Part shown: one piece after another, positions 1 through 9,070 of the stretch
How the letters are laid out: each line of letters opens with the position of its first letter
How positions within the stretch are numbered: position 1 is the first letter of the stretch
Source of the DNA: Cellvibrio sp. 79
Lineage (GTDB): Bacteria > Pseudomonadota > Gammaproteobacteria > Pseudomonadales > Cellvibrionaceae
NCBI GenBank assembly: GCA_003056245.1
Contig: MVDH01000001.1
Location: 94,794 to 158,793, forward strand
Direction: 5' to 3'
Length of the DNA stretch: 64,000 bases
Position numbers and translations under genes: made by a program
Notes under the pieces: model-generated
Database searches by the model: none
What the model was told of the DNA's origin: nothing
Seen by the model: the letters and a program-made list of their open reading frames with translations, nothing else

Positions 1-3000
1 GTGAGCGTTACTGTGTAATTGCCGCTGGCCGCATAGGTGTGCCACGCCTCGGGATACTGGATAGTGCTGCCATCACCGAAATCAATCACGTAAGTGAGGT
101 TATCGTTTTCTGCATCGGTCGACGCGCGACCATTTACGTGAATGGTCGAACCGGTTGCGGTTATCGCCACATTTGCAATAGGCGGTTCATTCGCATTGCT
201 CGATGAACTTTGTTCAGATGAAGATACAGAGCTTTCTACCGAACTTGAACTTTCTACCGAGCTGGAGCTTTCCACCGAACTGGATATATCAACACTTGAA
301 GCTACAGAGCTTGAAGTTTCAACACTCGATTCTTCCGAGCTTGATTCTGAACTCACCACAACCGAACTACTAGATTCAGCTTCCACACTTGATGATGAGC
401 TGGAAGAACTTGAAGGCGGAACATCATCCAATGCCGGATACGCATTTTGTACCAGCAACTGGAATGCTTCGGGGAACCAGCGGCCAGCAACCGGAGCATT
501 GGCTAATGAACCAGTTGCAACACTGCCATTATTTCCTTCACTGCGCGTGTAAGTCGGATCGCACATGCGATCAAAACCTTTGGCGGGATCGAGCGGATCA
601 AAAGACAATTCCAGCGATGAAGCGCCATCCGATTCACCCGGCGGTTTCACCCACACATACGCATCAATGCCCGGTGCCGGAGTTGCTTGCGGACGCTCGC
701 CGATTCCACCCGGTTGGTTACACCAGTTACCGCGATGGTGGCGGCGATCTACACGCGACTCATCAATAAAGGTATCCAGCACTGTGCTTGTCGATTGCGC
801 CGTCGGACGATTCGCGCCGCCCCAGCCATTGCGTGAAGTATCCACCAGCATACCGATGCTGCTTGGGAAACCCGCAGCAATCATGCGCGTGCGCCAGGCT
901 TGCACAAAGGCGACTTCACTGAAATACGGATTCCATTCATAGAACTTCGCTTGACGTACTTGCGTGCCGCCACCGCTGCCGGGGAACGCACTGTTCGCGA
1001 GTGAATCCAGGAATGGTTCATGAACCGGTGTGTAGCCCGCGGTGTTGGAAACAAAACCGGCGATAGAACGCACACCGTTAGTTGTTCCTTTAATCGCATC
1101 GCCAATTAATGTAATAGCCTTGCCGAAATTATCGTCCCAACCCAGCCAACCGGAATGACCGATATCGACGTAGCTGTACACATTGGGAATTTGCGACAAT
1201 TTATTTAATGTGTAACGCGTGTTCGCAACATAACCATCGGTTGCATCGGTGGCCAATTGGCAATCGGCATCGCTCAAATTGGTGACGAGGTTGGGCAACG
1301 AATCCGGTTCAATAATCGCAACGATACGCAAATTCCGATATTTACTATCGGAAAAAATTTCCGCGATCACATCAATATATTCAGTGCGATAACGCAGCGT
1401 GCCTTCAGGTCCTTGCGTTAATTCACCGTTTGATGCGAGCGCATGGCAATCGCGATTGGGTAAGTCGTAAACCACAATCTGGATTAAATTAGCGTTTTGT
1501 TGCAGCGCTGCATCAAGGTGATCGCGCAAACCAAAACCATCGGCGGGATCAATCGCACCAATGCGATCCATCCACACCGCCGTATTAAAACGCGCAACTT
1601 TATCGCCACCAATTTCTGCACGCGCTTTACCGGACCACACCGGGTCTACGTACCAACGCGCGCCGACGAATGGATTATCCAATGGGTGATCGTCGATTGG
1701 GTCGTCGGAGCTGAAACTGCTCGAACTGCTTGACGATAACGCAATACTGGATGGAGCGGAACTTGACGGTACTGAGCTGATAACAGGTTCCGAGCTTGAA
1801 GTTTCCGAACTGGATTGCGCTGAACTTGATGGCTCGGAACTCACCACAACTGAACTGCTCGATTCCGCTTCCACGCTTGATGATGAGCTGGAAGAACTCG
1901 AAGGCGGAACATCATCCAGTGCCGGATACGCATTTTGCACCAGCAACTGGAATGCTTCGGGGAACCAGCGGCCAGCAACCGGAGCATTGGCTAATGAACC
2001 AGTTGCAACATTGCCATTATTCCCTTCGCTGCGCGTGTAAGTTGGGTCGCACATGCGATCAAACCCTTTGGCCGGATCGAGTGGATCAAAAGACAATTCC
2101 AGCGATGAAGCGCCATCTGATTCACCCGGCGGTTTCACCCACACATATGCATCAATACCCGGTGCCGGAGTTGCTTGCGGACGCTCGCCGATTCCACCCG
2201 GTTGGTTACACCAGTTACCGCGATGGTGGCGGCGATCTACGCGCGACTGATCAATAAATGTATCCAGTACTGTGCTTGTCGATTGCGCCGTCGGACGGTT
2301 TGCTCCTCCCCAGCCATTGCGTGAAGTATCCACCAGCATACCGATGCTGCTTGGGAAACCCGCAGCGATCATGCGTGTGCGCCACGCCTGCACAAAGGCG
2401 ACTTCACTGAAATACGGATTCCATTCATAAAATTTCGCTTGACGAACTTGCGTGCCGCCACCGCTACCGGGGAACGCACTGTTCGCGAGTGAATCTAGGA
2501 ATGGTTCGTGAACCGGTGTGTAGCCCGCGGTGTTGGAAACAAAACCGGCGATAGAACGCACACCGTTAGTGGTTCCTTTAATCGCATCGCCAATTAATGT
2601 AATAGCCTTGCCGAAATTATCGTCCCAACCCAGCCAACCGGAATGACCGATATCAACGTAGCTGTACACATTGGGAATTTGCGACAATTTATTTAATGTG
2701 TAACGCGTGTTCGCAACATAACCATCGGTTGCATCGGTTGCCAATTGGCAATCGGCATCGCTCAAATTGGTGACGAGGTTTGGCAACGAATCCGGTTCAA
2801 TAATCGCAACGATACGCAAATTCCGGTATTTGCTGTCAGAAAAAATTTCCGCAATCACATCAATATATTCGGTGCGATAACGGAGCGTGCCTTCAGGTCC
2901 TTGCGTTAATTCACCATTCGATGCGAGCGCGTGGCAATCGCGATTGGGTAAGTCGTAAACCACAATCTGGATTAAATTAGCGTTCTGTTGCAACGCCGCA

Positions 3001-3815
3001 TCGAGGTGATCACGCAAACCAAAACCATCGGCGGGGTCAATTGCGCCGATACGATCCATCCACACCGCCGTATTAAAACGCGCAACTTTATCGCCACCAA
3101 TTTCTGCACGTGCTTTACCGGACCACACCGGGTCTACATACCAGCGTGCACCGACGAATGGATTATCCAATGGGTGATCGTCAATTGCGCCGTCGGAGCT
3201 GATGCTGCTGGCAATACTTGATGATGACGGAACTGATGAGCTTGAGGATTCAATTGCAATTGAAGATTCACTATTTGAACTGCTGGAAATAATCAGTTCT
3301 GACGAACTGCTGCTCGATTCAATTGAACTATTTGATTCAACGGAACTTGATTCAACGGAACTGGAATCTACCGAGCTGCTTGTTTCAATCGAACTTTCAA
3401 CACTGCTACTCTCACTTGATGTTGAATTGCTGCATATAGCGCCGGTCACCGTCGGGCGCTGTGCAGGGCTACCAGCGGTTCCCTTATTTCCTTGCACACC
3501 AAATTCAATCGTTTGCCCCGGATTAATCCGGTCATTCCAACCGACTCCTGTCGCAGTGTAAGGATTACTCCCGGAAATATTGGCATTCCAACCACCGGTG
3601 CGTGTCGTGCTATCGGTGTAACTCCAGCTTACAGACCAGCCATTAATTGCTGTGCTGGCGTCATTGGTTATGCGCACGGCGGCGACAAAACCGTTACCCC
3701 ATTCATTCTGGATAACATAGTCGCAACGGGCTGCATGGCTGGATACAGAATGTAATGCCAGCATTCCTATAAGTGTGGCGGCAGAGCGCCGTAGAAAAAT
3801 AGATGAGATTTTCAT
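1..3815 (-). CDS. Secreted tandem GH6 cellulase (CBM2-GH6-GH6-PKD), 3' end off window
   Basis: Partial gene: open from an ATG at 3815 (GAGGG ribosome site just upstream) to the left edge, 1271 codons without a stop. Residues 1-29 form a signal peptide. Residues about 31-128 are a cellulose-binding CBM2 starting at Cys31. Then come a serine-rich linker, a GH6 domain (about 3206-1890), a second serine linker, a second GH6 domain (about 1718-400), a third serine linker and a PKD domain (motif DFGDGS) cut by the window edge. Both GH6 copies keep the family signatures [10 protein letters not shown] and IIEPDSLPN, which carry the two key aspartates of GH6 enzymes, and the late motif [10 protein letters not shown]6 enzymes cleave beta-1,4-glucan by inversion, as cellobiohydrolases or endoglucanases; which type cannot be told here. 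Two GH6 domains in one polypeptide is unusual. No neighbour shares its operon within the window. Confidence 0.93.
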   Translation of the reverse strand, partial: MKISSIFLRRSAATLIGMLALHSVSSHAARCDYVIQNEWGNGFVAAVRITNDASTAINGWSVSWSYTDSTTRTGGWNANISGSNPYTATGVGWNDRINPGQTIEFGVQGNKGTAGSPAQRPTVTGAICSNSTSSESSSVESSIETSSSVDSSSVESSSVESNSSIESSSSSSELIISSSSNSESSIAIESSSSSVPSSSSIASSISSDGAIDDHPLDNPFVGARWYVDPVWSGKARAEIGGDKVARFNTAVWMDRIGAIDPADGFGLRDHLDAALQQNANLIQIVVYDLPNRDCHALASNGELTQGPEGTLRYRTEYIDVIAEIFSDSKYRNLRIVAIIEPDSLPNLVTNLSDADCQLATDATDGYVANTRYTLNKLSQIPNVYSYVDIGHSGWLGWDDNFGKAITLIGDAIKGTTNGVRSIAGFVSNTAGYTPVHEPFLDSLANSAFPGSGGGTQVRQAKFYEWNPYFSEVAFVQAWRTRMIAAGFPSSIGMLVDTSRNGWGGANRPTAQSTSTVLDTFIDQSRVDRRHHRGNWCNQPGGIGERPQATPAPGIDAYVWVKPPGESDGASSLELSFDPLDPAKGFDRMCDPTYTRSEGNNGNVATGSLANAPVAGRWFPEAFQLLVQNAYPALDDVPPSSSSSSSSSVEAESSSSVVVSSEPSSSAQSSSETSSSEPVISSVPSSSAPSSIALSSSSSSSFSSDDPIDDHPLDNPFVGARWYVDPVWSGKARAEIGGDKVARFNTAVWMDRIGAIDPADGFGLRDHLDAALQQNANLIQIVVYDLPNRDCHALASNGELTQGPEGTLRYRTEYIDVIAEIFSDSKYRNLRIVAIIEPDSLPNLVTNLSDADCQLATDATDGYVANTRYTLNKLSQIPNVYSYVDIGHSGWLGWDDNFGKAITLIGDAIKGTTNGVRSIAGFVSNTAGYTPVHEPFLDSLANSAFPGSGGGTQVRQAKFYEWNPYFSEVAFVQAWRTRMIAAGFPSSIGMLVDTSRNGWGGANRPTAQSTSTVLDTFIDESRVDRRHHRGNWCNQPGGIGERPQATPAPGIDAYVWVKPPGESDGASSLELSFDPLDPAKGFDRMCDPTYTRSEGNNGSVATGSLANAPVAGRWFPEAFQLLVQNAYPALDDVPPSSSSSSSSSVEAESSSSVVVSSESSSEESSVETSSSVASSVDISSSVESSSSVESSSSVESSVSSSEQSSSSNANEPPIANVAITATGSTIHVNGRASTDAENDNLTYVIDFGDGSTIQYPEAWHTYAASGNYTVTL
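349..1718. repeat. Direct repeat copy A (second GH6 domain)
   Basis: This stretch is nearly identical at DNA level to 1837-3206, at a constant offset of 1488 bases and with no indel that I could see. By eye there are only a few substitutions per hundred bases, mostly at third codon positions. It covers the second GH6 domain and part of the following linker. The neighbouring linker DNA differs between copies, so this looks like a real intragenic duplication rather than an assembly echo. Confidence 0.9.
1837..3206. repeat. Direct repeat copy B (first GH6 domain)
   Basis: Partner of 349-1718. It encodes the GH6 domain that follows the CBM2 and linker. Similarity starts in the serine linker near 1839 and stops near 3206, where the linker sequences diverge. 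Confidence 0.9.
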
Positions 3816-5140
3816 TATTCCCTCGATAAAAAAATTGAGTCAATCGGAGCTGCAATTTCGCAAAAATGCATCGTGAGATATATGCGGAGCCGGATTATCA
3901 ACGTCGAGGAAAAATAAAAAATGGTATTAGATCAAGTTAATGGAAATGTGAAAAAAATAAATTGCATCTAAATAATTAAAAAAATGATTATTAATTTTCT
4001 CTACCAAAAATTTATCAATAAATATGGTTGATTGGTGTTTTTAATCAATGCCAATCATTTTGTTTCAATAACTAACAGTAAATTTAGGCGAAAATAATAA
4101 TGCAATTTTTTGAAGATAGATTACCAGTGAGTGCATCTTGAGTTGAAATAAAACAGCAACAGCAGTGGCCTTCTTTTTATAGGTGGAATTTTTTTAATAA
4201 TTTCGGTTCGCCCGAAAGTCGACTTCGATAGTTACCAAACCAGTAAGTAATGTTATCTGAGTATGCAGGCACACGCTGAACGCCGCACGGAAAAATGCGC
4301 AAGAATATTAAGAAAAAAGTAAAGATGATTGCGTATGCGCAGGAGACGTTTGGAAACAGAGCTAACTATTAGGTTGCGAATAGCCTCAACCAAGTCAGAT
4401 TTTAGATTCGCGGATAGCGATAAGCGGGCGCTGTTCAATAGCGCTCAACAATTAGTAAATTATTTTAAAAATATATAAAAAATATCTTCGTTATTAGAAA
4501 GTCAGCTTTTCTTGCTAGTAGTGGATTATCAGGTAAATGCTGAATTAATTTTCAATCAAACCATAAACTCTTCTGTAAGATAGTGATTCGGTCTACGGTT
4601 ACTTCTAAGGAAATTGGCACTGCGGCGACTTGCATCTCCTGCGTCATCCCCATCGCGTTTGAAATGTTTTCCGTTTCTACCAAAAAGCTTTGCCGATCTG
4701 GATTTACCTTGCGATTTTTCTCTTTGTGTTCTGGACATGACTTACATCTCAATCTCTGTGATTATGATTTTTTGAATATTGCAATAACGGGGCCAGTTAT
4801 CTTTTGGGTTGTAGGCGCATGATTTTATTGGGAAAAATATGCGTGGGAAAAGCTCTTGCTTAATCGTTTGAATTATTTGCAGGATTGGGAGCCATTACCT
4901 GGAAAGTTTTACATTTCTTATGTGGTTATGCATTTTTGTTTATTAGCCAATGCCATTTTTATCTATGTCTGGCAGTGCTCACTTCCACGTTAAGTTTTGT
5001 TTATTGCTTTTTTTGACGCCTGAATTTTAATAGGTGATGGTGATAAGTTCTTGCCAAGCGTATATGGTTGAATGGCATCTTTTTTGTATATCTTTTTTCT
5101 ATAAATAAACATTCAGCGGCTTAAAAACGGGAACTTTATT
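3816..5140. other. Long AT-rich intergenic region
   Basis: About 1.3 kb between the divergent GH6 gene and the PEP-CTERM gene. It is clearly richer in A and T than the flanking genes and holds many short homopolymer runs. It must contain both promoters, but I could not pick a convincing -35/-10 pair for either gene. The only coding-like traces are short frames at 4583-4993, listed separately. I saw no RNA gene or mobile-element ends. Confidence 0.6.
4583..4993 (+). pseudogene. Possible decayed membrane-protein gene
   Basis: One frame reads from an ATG at 4583 to a TGA at 4820-4822, then continues in the same frame to a TAA at 4991-4993. The second part (56 codons) looks protein-like: it has charged and aromatic residues such as WEKYAWEKLL and LQDWEPLP, followed by a hydrophobic stretch of about 20 residues. 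I do not recognise the family. It may be a gene broken by the in-frame TGA, or chance in AT-rich DNA. An overlapping minus-strand frame at 4556-4738 has a plausible ribosome site but no recognisable domain. Confidence 0.2.
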
Positions 5141-5887
5141 ATGAATGCAAAGAAATTATTCTTCTCTGCTTGTTCGGGTCTAATGCTGGCGCTTCCATTA
5201 AGTGCACAGGCGGTCATCGTTGATGGTACATTTAAAGCAACGGTGATTGGTTCCGAGGCAACGGAAAACCTGTGGGGTGATATTTACGGTGATACGATAT
5301 CGGGAACATTTTCTTACAAAACAGATACGTTTGACTCAAGCCTTGCCGACAACGAAAGCCACACCAGATATTTCAACGGTCGTAACAATTTTGTTTACCT
5401 GACTTTTAATATCGCCGGGCAAATTTTCGATATTTCCCGTGATTACGCCCAATCACTTGAGCTCGAGACGTCAACCGATGTAGTGGAACTGCGTGATGGC
5501 AATTTCGGAACACCGGGCAATAAACACGATTATTTTCACTTATTGGATATCGTTTATCTTGGTTCGGAAAACACGGGGTATGTGCACACCATGGGCGAAA
5601 TCCATTTCTTCGATAACGTTGCGAATGTAATTAATGGCACAGGTCTTGAGCAAGAGTTCAAATGGGTGAGTACTGGTACCAACGACTCTGGCGGTTATGG
5701 TACGTTTCAGTACACCAGAGGCGTGAATGCGTCCTATGCGGCAGCTTATGTTTCTTTGGATATTACAGAAGTCACCGCATCAATACGCAGGGCGGTGCCA
5801 GAGCCTGCGCCTTTATTATTGCTAGGTACTACACTATTGGGATTTGCGGTGCGCTCACGTAAAAATTTCCTGAAATCGAATAAATAA
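5141..5887 (+). CDS. PEP-CTERM sorting domain protein
   Basis: Protein of 248 residues with a signal peptide (about 1-25, ending SAQA), a beta-rich exported domain rich in Asn, Thr and Gly, and a C-terminal sorting tail: VPEPAPLLLLG, a hydrophobic helix, then basic RSRK. Such tails are recognised by exosortases (EpsH family), which process the protein during export to the cell surface or matrix. No exosortase is in this window, so it must be encoded elsewhere. The exported domain is not one I can name. The gene stands alone, followed by a hairpin at 5893-5923. Confidence 0.85.
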   Translation: MNAKKLFFSACSGLMLALPLSAQAVIVDGTFKATVIGSEATENLWGDIYGDTISGTFSYKTDTFDSSLADNESHTRYFNGRNNFVYLTFNIAGQIFDISRDYAQSLELETSTDVVELRDGNFGTPGNKHDYFHLLDIVYLGSENTGYVHTMGEIHFFDNVANVINGTGLEQEFKWVSTGTNDSGGYGTFQYTRGVNASYAAAYVSLDITEVTASIRRAVPEPAPLLLLGTTLLGFAVRSRKNFLKSNK

Positions 5888-5892
5888 AACTC

Positions 5893-5930
5893 TCTGCGCA
5901 GATAACGTTGTTCTCTGCGCAGAATTTTTA
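5893..5930. terminator. Hairpin between convergent genes
   Basis: Two copies of the self-complementary TCTGCGCAGA (5893-5902 and 5914-5923) can pair into a 10 bp stem with an 11-base loop, followed by ATTTTTAA. It lies between the convergent PEP-CTERM and GST genes and could serve both. Confidence 0.6.
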
Positions 5931-5970
5931 ATAGATTATTTACCTCCAAAAAAATAATTTTTTTACAGGA

Positions 5971-6684
5971 TTAATCGATTGGCTTACCAAACTCTTCAAT
6001 CACCTGGGTTAACGGAACATGACCGTGGAACGCCCCTGAACCTTCTGGTGTCTCCCCTCGTTCAATTGCAGTAGCAAATTGCACTGCCGGAGTTGTTTCA
6101 AGCGTACGCCGTAATTTTTCAATTTTTGGCCACCTCGAAGAGTTTTCTACCTCGTGGAAATCAAGCCACCGCGCCACACCGATAAAAACAGCATCGGCAA
6201 GTGATGGTTTGTTACCAATAAGAAATTCAGTAGTCCCAATTTGCTCTTCAAGGCGATCGTGACGTTCGATCACGCTTTCGCGTCCATACTTGCGCAAAAT
6301 TTCCAGCGTAAGTGGATCAGGTGATTCCATTTCAAGTGCTGTCCATAGAGGGCTAAATGCGCCGGTAAAGCCAGTGTTGAGGAATGCCATTATTTGATGC
6401 ATTCGATCAGCATCATAAGTTATTGGAGAAAAACTTATGCGGCGTTCTTTATCGCGTGCTTCTAACCATAATGCGATAGCCATAGTCTCGGTTAACAGCT
6501 GCCCCTCATCTGTTATCAACGCTGGCGTTTCCAGTCGGCGGTTAATGCGTGCGTACGCATTATTTTTCATTTCAGATAACATGTCTACGCGGCATAACAT
6601 ATAAGGTTGACCTAACCATTCCAGTGCAGACACAAGGCCCATCGAACTACCCAGTGGATGGCCGTATACTAATATTGGTTTCAT
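5971..6684 (-). CDS. Glutathione S-transferase family protein
   Basis: Protein of 237 residues. The start is the ATG at 6684, placed 7 bases after GGAG; a GTG four codons upstream lies inside that ribosome site and is unlikely. The N-terminal thioredoxin-like half starts KPILVYGHPLGSSMGLVSAL and contains the LETPALITDEGQLLTETMAI stretch typical of the glutathione-binding region. The C-terminal half is all-helical, with NKPSLADAVFIGVARWL matching the GST C-domain. Substrate unknown; GSTs conjugate glutathione to electrophiles or act in redox reactions. It is divergent from an HxlR regulator that probably controls it. Confidence 0.85.
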   Translation of the reverse strand: MKPILVYGHPLGSSMGLVSALEWLGQPYMLCRVDMLSEMKNNAYARINRRLETPALITDEGQLLTETMAIALWLEARDKERRISFSPITYDADRMHQIMAFLNTGFTGAFSPLWTALEMESPDPLTLEILRKYGRESVIERHDRLEEQIGTTEFLIGNKPSLADAVFIGVARWLDFHEVENSSRWPKIEKLRRTLETTPAVQFATAIERGETPEGSGAFHGHVPLTQVIEEFGKPID

Positions 6685-6798
6685 TTTTTTCTCCACAATT
6701 AAGTAAAGGATGTTACATAGCGAAGCTTGACGTTACGCTGCTCACGGGCAGCTGTAAATTACGCACATTTTTGTAACCATGATATTTGGAAAAGTTGT

Positions 6799-7167
6799 AT
6801 GAAAAATACAGTCTCGTTTTGTCCGATTGAAGAAGCAATGCTGGTACTCAGTGGGCGTTGGCCCGCACTGCTACTTTATTATCTAAAAGATGGTGCCAAA
6901 CGCTTTAGTGATTTGCAGCGCGACAACCCGAGCGTTTCGCACCGTATTCTCACATTGGAATTGCGAAAGCTTGAGCACGCGGGAATTGTGTTGCGCACGC
7001 CTTATGAGGGGTATCCGTTGCGTGTTGATTATTCCCTGACCCCATTCGGATTAAAATTGATTCCATTGATTGATGCGATAGGTGATTGGTGGGAAGAGGG
7101 AATGAAATCGTTAGAGAAAGACATTAGCGATGGTGAGGGAGAGCTATCCAGGAAAAGTAGTTTGTGA
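6799..7167 (+). CDS. HxlR-family winged-helix transcriptional regulator
   Basis: Protein of 122 residues starting at the ATG at 6799, with GGAAAAG upstream. It shows the HxlR pattern: an N-terminal cysteine (FCPIEEAM) followed by LSGRWPALLLYYL, FSDLQRDNPSVSHRILTLEL (recognition helix) and LEHAGIVLR..YPLRVDYSLTPFG (wing). In family members such as YodB and HypR the N-terminal Cys senses electrophiles or oxidants. It is transcribed away from the GST gene with a 114-base shared promoter region, the usual arrangement for a regulator and its detoxification target. TGTTAC near 6711 and TGTAAC near 6772 form a candidate inverted operator, which is inference. Confidence 0.88.
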   Translation: MKNTVSFCPIEEAMLVLSGRWPALLLYYLKDGAKRFSDLQRDNPSVSHRILTLELRKLEHAGIVLRTPYEGYPLRVDYSLTPFGLKLIPLIDAIGDWWEEGMKSLEKDISDGEGELSRKSSL

Positions 7168-7233
7168 GACACTTTTGGCGCGGTGTTTGTCCCACAATTT
7201 AATTCACGAACTACTTGGAAAAAGGATCTGTTT

Positions 7234-7545
7234 ATGATTTCAAAAGTAAAATTATCAACTGGATTATTATTGGTTGCATTAACTCAATCTCATGCCTATG
7301 CAGACATCTCCGTGAACGGCTTGCCACTTAACGGTCTTCAGCTAAATGGCTTGGAACTTAATGGTCTACCACTGAATGGATTGAACATTAATGGTCTGCC
7401 ACTCAATGGATTGAACTATAACGGCGCCAGGCTAAATGGTCTGGACCTGAATGGTATGAAAACGCTTAATAACGTTGAAACAAGCGTGGAAAGCGTTACA
7501 GTAAATCCATTGGTTAGCCTGGCTGACGAATCCTTGGCTAAATAA
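7234..7545 (+). CDS. Small secreted protein of ten N-G-L pentapeptide repeats
   Basis: Protein of 103 residues starting at ATG 7234 (AGGA 8 bases upstream). Residues 1-23 are a signal peptide ending AYA. Residues about 31-76 are ten tandem 5-residue units of the form L-N-G-L-x ([15 protein letters not shown] and so on), then a 27-residue polar tail. Period five with a central hydrophobic residue resembles the right-handed beta-helix of pentapeptide-repeat proteins, but the consensus is not the usual A-D/N-L-x-x, so this is a variant or a separate repeat family. Function unknown. Four bases separate it from the next gene, and an intrinsic terminator sits just beyond its stop. Confidence 0.8.
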   Translation: MISKVKLSTGLLLVALTQSHAYADISVNGLPLNGLQLNGLELNGLPLNGLNINGLPLNGLNYNGARLNGLDLNGMKTLNNVETSVESVTVNPLVSLADESLAK

Positions 7546-7549
7546 TTTT

Positions 7550-8227
7550 ATGATGTTTATAATTTGTCGCCAGCTCTCAAAAGCTGGCGTTTTTTTTCTT
7601 GTTTTTATTGCTTCAATCGCGGCTGCCACAGAGCATCCGTTGCGAAATGAATCACTGGCGCAAACCGAACAAGGGCGGCAATTGCTTAAATATCTGGTTA
7701 GTTGCGCATTGCCGGAAACGGATGGTGTATTTGTTGTTGTCGACGGGAAAAGGTATGTCTTCCCCGGAAACCTGGGTTGGGTTCCTGACTGGATTGATCG
7801 TCCAATGACTGTCGCAGAGAAGCGCAGAATGTCTGCATGTATCGCTGCACATACCAACTTTTTTGGAAAAACAGTGCGGATTTCAGTGCGTAGTGATAAT
7901 CCGGCGGCACCGAAAGGTTTTCAAACAACGGCTGCTGAGCGCAAGAATTATTCTTTTTTTGAAGCCGGATTTTTTGGCAACCTTTTTGTATCAAATCCGG
8001 TAAGTTATGTGTGTTTGGGGAATGATTTTGCAGAACGTGAAAAGCATTTGGAGAATTTGTATCGTGTTTGCTCTCTTGAGCATAAAAATGTAACAGGATT
8101 TAGTCGCTGTAACTTTAAAATTGTCGGGCTTTGTAAGGATAAGCCTTTTGTACAGGATGGCGTTGATTATTCCCGTGAAATTTTAAAGGTGTACTTGCCG
8201 GCTCCATCACGAAGTAACGCAAAATAA
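7550..8227 (+). CDS. Secreted hypothetical protein coupled to the LNG-repeat gene
   Basis: Protein of 225 residues with a signal peptide (about 1-26, hydrophobic core VFFLVFIASIAAA). The mature part has six cysteines and conserved-looking blocks: YLVSCALPETDGV, YVFPGNLGWVPDWIDRPM and MSACIAAHTNFFGKTVRISV. I recall similar secreted proteins next to repeat genes in myxobacteria, but I cannot verify that here and assign no function. There is no clear ribosome site at either ATG (7550 or 7553); only 4 bases follow the upstream stop, so translation is probably coupled. An intrinsic terminator lies inside its signal-peptide codons (7568-7597), so expression probably needs read-through. Confidence 0.75.
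   Translation: MMFIICRQLSKAGVFFLVFIASIAAATEHPLRNESLAQTEQGRQLLKYLVSCALPETDGVFVVVDGKRYVFPGNLGWVPDWIDRPMTVAEKRRMSACIAAHTNFFGKTVRISVRSDNPAAPKGFQTTAAERKNYSFFEAGFFGNLFVSNPVSYVCLGNDFAEREKHLENLYRVCSLEHKNVTGFSRCNFKIVGLCKDKPFVQDGVDYSREILKVYLPAPSRSNAK
7568..7597 (+). terminator. Intrinsic terminator inside a signal-peptide coding region
   Basis: Perfect 8 bp stem CGCCAGCT / AGCTGGCG (7568-7575 and 7582-7589), loop CTCAAA, then eight T. It lies 23 bases after the stop of the LNG-repeat gene and overlaps codons 7-16 of the next gene. It could set the ratio between the small repeat protein and its partner. Confidence 0.85.
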
Positions 8228-8281
8228 CTTTTACTATCCAGATGGCGGATTCCGTTAGATATAAATAATTATTTTTTTTCT

Positions 8282-8806
8282 ATGAAAAAACTAGCAGAAA
8301 TAATGCAATCCGATCATCCGAGAATGAATTTGTTATTCACAGTTTCTGCCCTGGATTTGCCGGATTGCTATATTGCTGCTGGCTTTATACGCAATATGGT
8401 ATGGGATTATTTGCACGGTTTTTCATGCACACCCTTGAGCGATGTTGATGTTATCTACTTTTCCCAAGCAGTTGTAAATGAGCAGGTTATACTTGCGCGA
8501 TTATCAAAAGCTCATCCGGACATTAATTGGCAGGTAAAAAATCAAGCTTATATGCATATCCGAAATGGCGACCAGCCTTATTTGAACAGCGTTCATGCGA
8601 TGGAATATTGGCCGGAAATTGAAACGGCAATCGGTGTTCGATTGAGTCGGCAGGGTGAATTGGTTTTCGTATCTCCATTTGATCTTTCTACTATATTTGA
8701 CGGCTTTATTACCCATAATAAAAAGCGAAGCCAATCGATATTCATAAAACGGATTGAGCAAAAGCAGTGGTTGAAAATTTGGCCAAAGCTAGAGGTTAAA
8801 TTTTAA
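8282..8806 (+). CDS. Nucleotidyltransferase-family protein (NTP_transf_6 / DUF925-like)
   Basis: Protein of 174 residues, no signal peptide, so cytoplasmic. YIAAGFIRNMVWDYLHG followed by LSDVDVIYF fits the nucleotidyltransferase fold pattern, with G-F-x-R-N before a D-x-D metal-binding pair (DVDVIYF). Downstream, WQVKNQAYMHIRNGD and SVHAMEYWPEIETAIGVRL match the uncharacterised COG3575/DUF925 family, which is close to full length here. Substrate unknown. An A/T stretch precedes the ATG and I see no strong ribosome site. It is a separate unit after the LNG pair. Confidence 0.8.
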   Translation: MKKLAEIMQSDHPRMNLLFTVSALDLPDCYIAAGFIRNMVWDYLHGFSCTPLSDVDVIYFSQAVVNEQVILARLSKAHPDINWQVKNQAYMHIRNGDQPYLNSVHAMEYWPEIETAIGVRLSRQGELVFVSPFDLSTIFDGFITHNKKRSQSIFIKRIEQKQWLKIWPKLEVKF

Positions 8807-9070
8807 AATTTAGCTGCGGATTGATATATAGCAACGGAAACGGAAGGTGACGATAGATCTACTCCTTTGCATAAAATCAGGTATGTAATTTTTTCGAAAG
8901 TAATTATGTGGCTAAATATAAATACAAAATGTACTTATCTTCCTGATGGCATTTAAGCTCCCAAAAGAATGACCCCTGAATAACGGGATGCGTTTGCATA
9001 AAACTTTATCGCCAATCCTGATGTCGGAGTCAATGTACTTTGTCAATCGACTTCACTGAGGATTTTTATA

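Noticed and set aside
142..2257. Plus-strand open frames across the cellulase gene
   Set aside because: They lie opposite a long uninterrupted minus-strand frame with clear GH6 motifs; the repeated look of these frames just mirrors the domain duplication and serine linkers.
7310..7460. Repeated DNA resembling a short CRISPR-like or satellite array
   Set aside because: The period is 15 bases, in frame with a signal-peptide-bearing gene, and the variation is mainly at third codon positions. It is a protein repeat, not an array with spacers.
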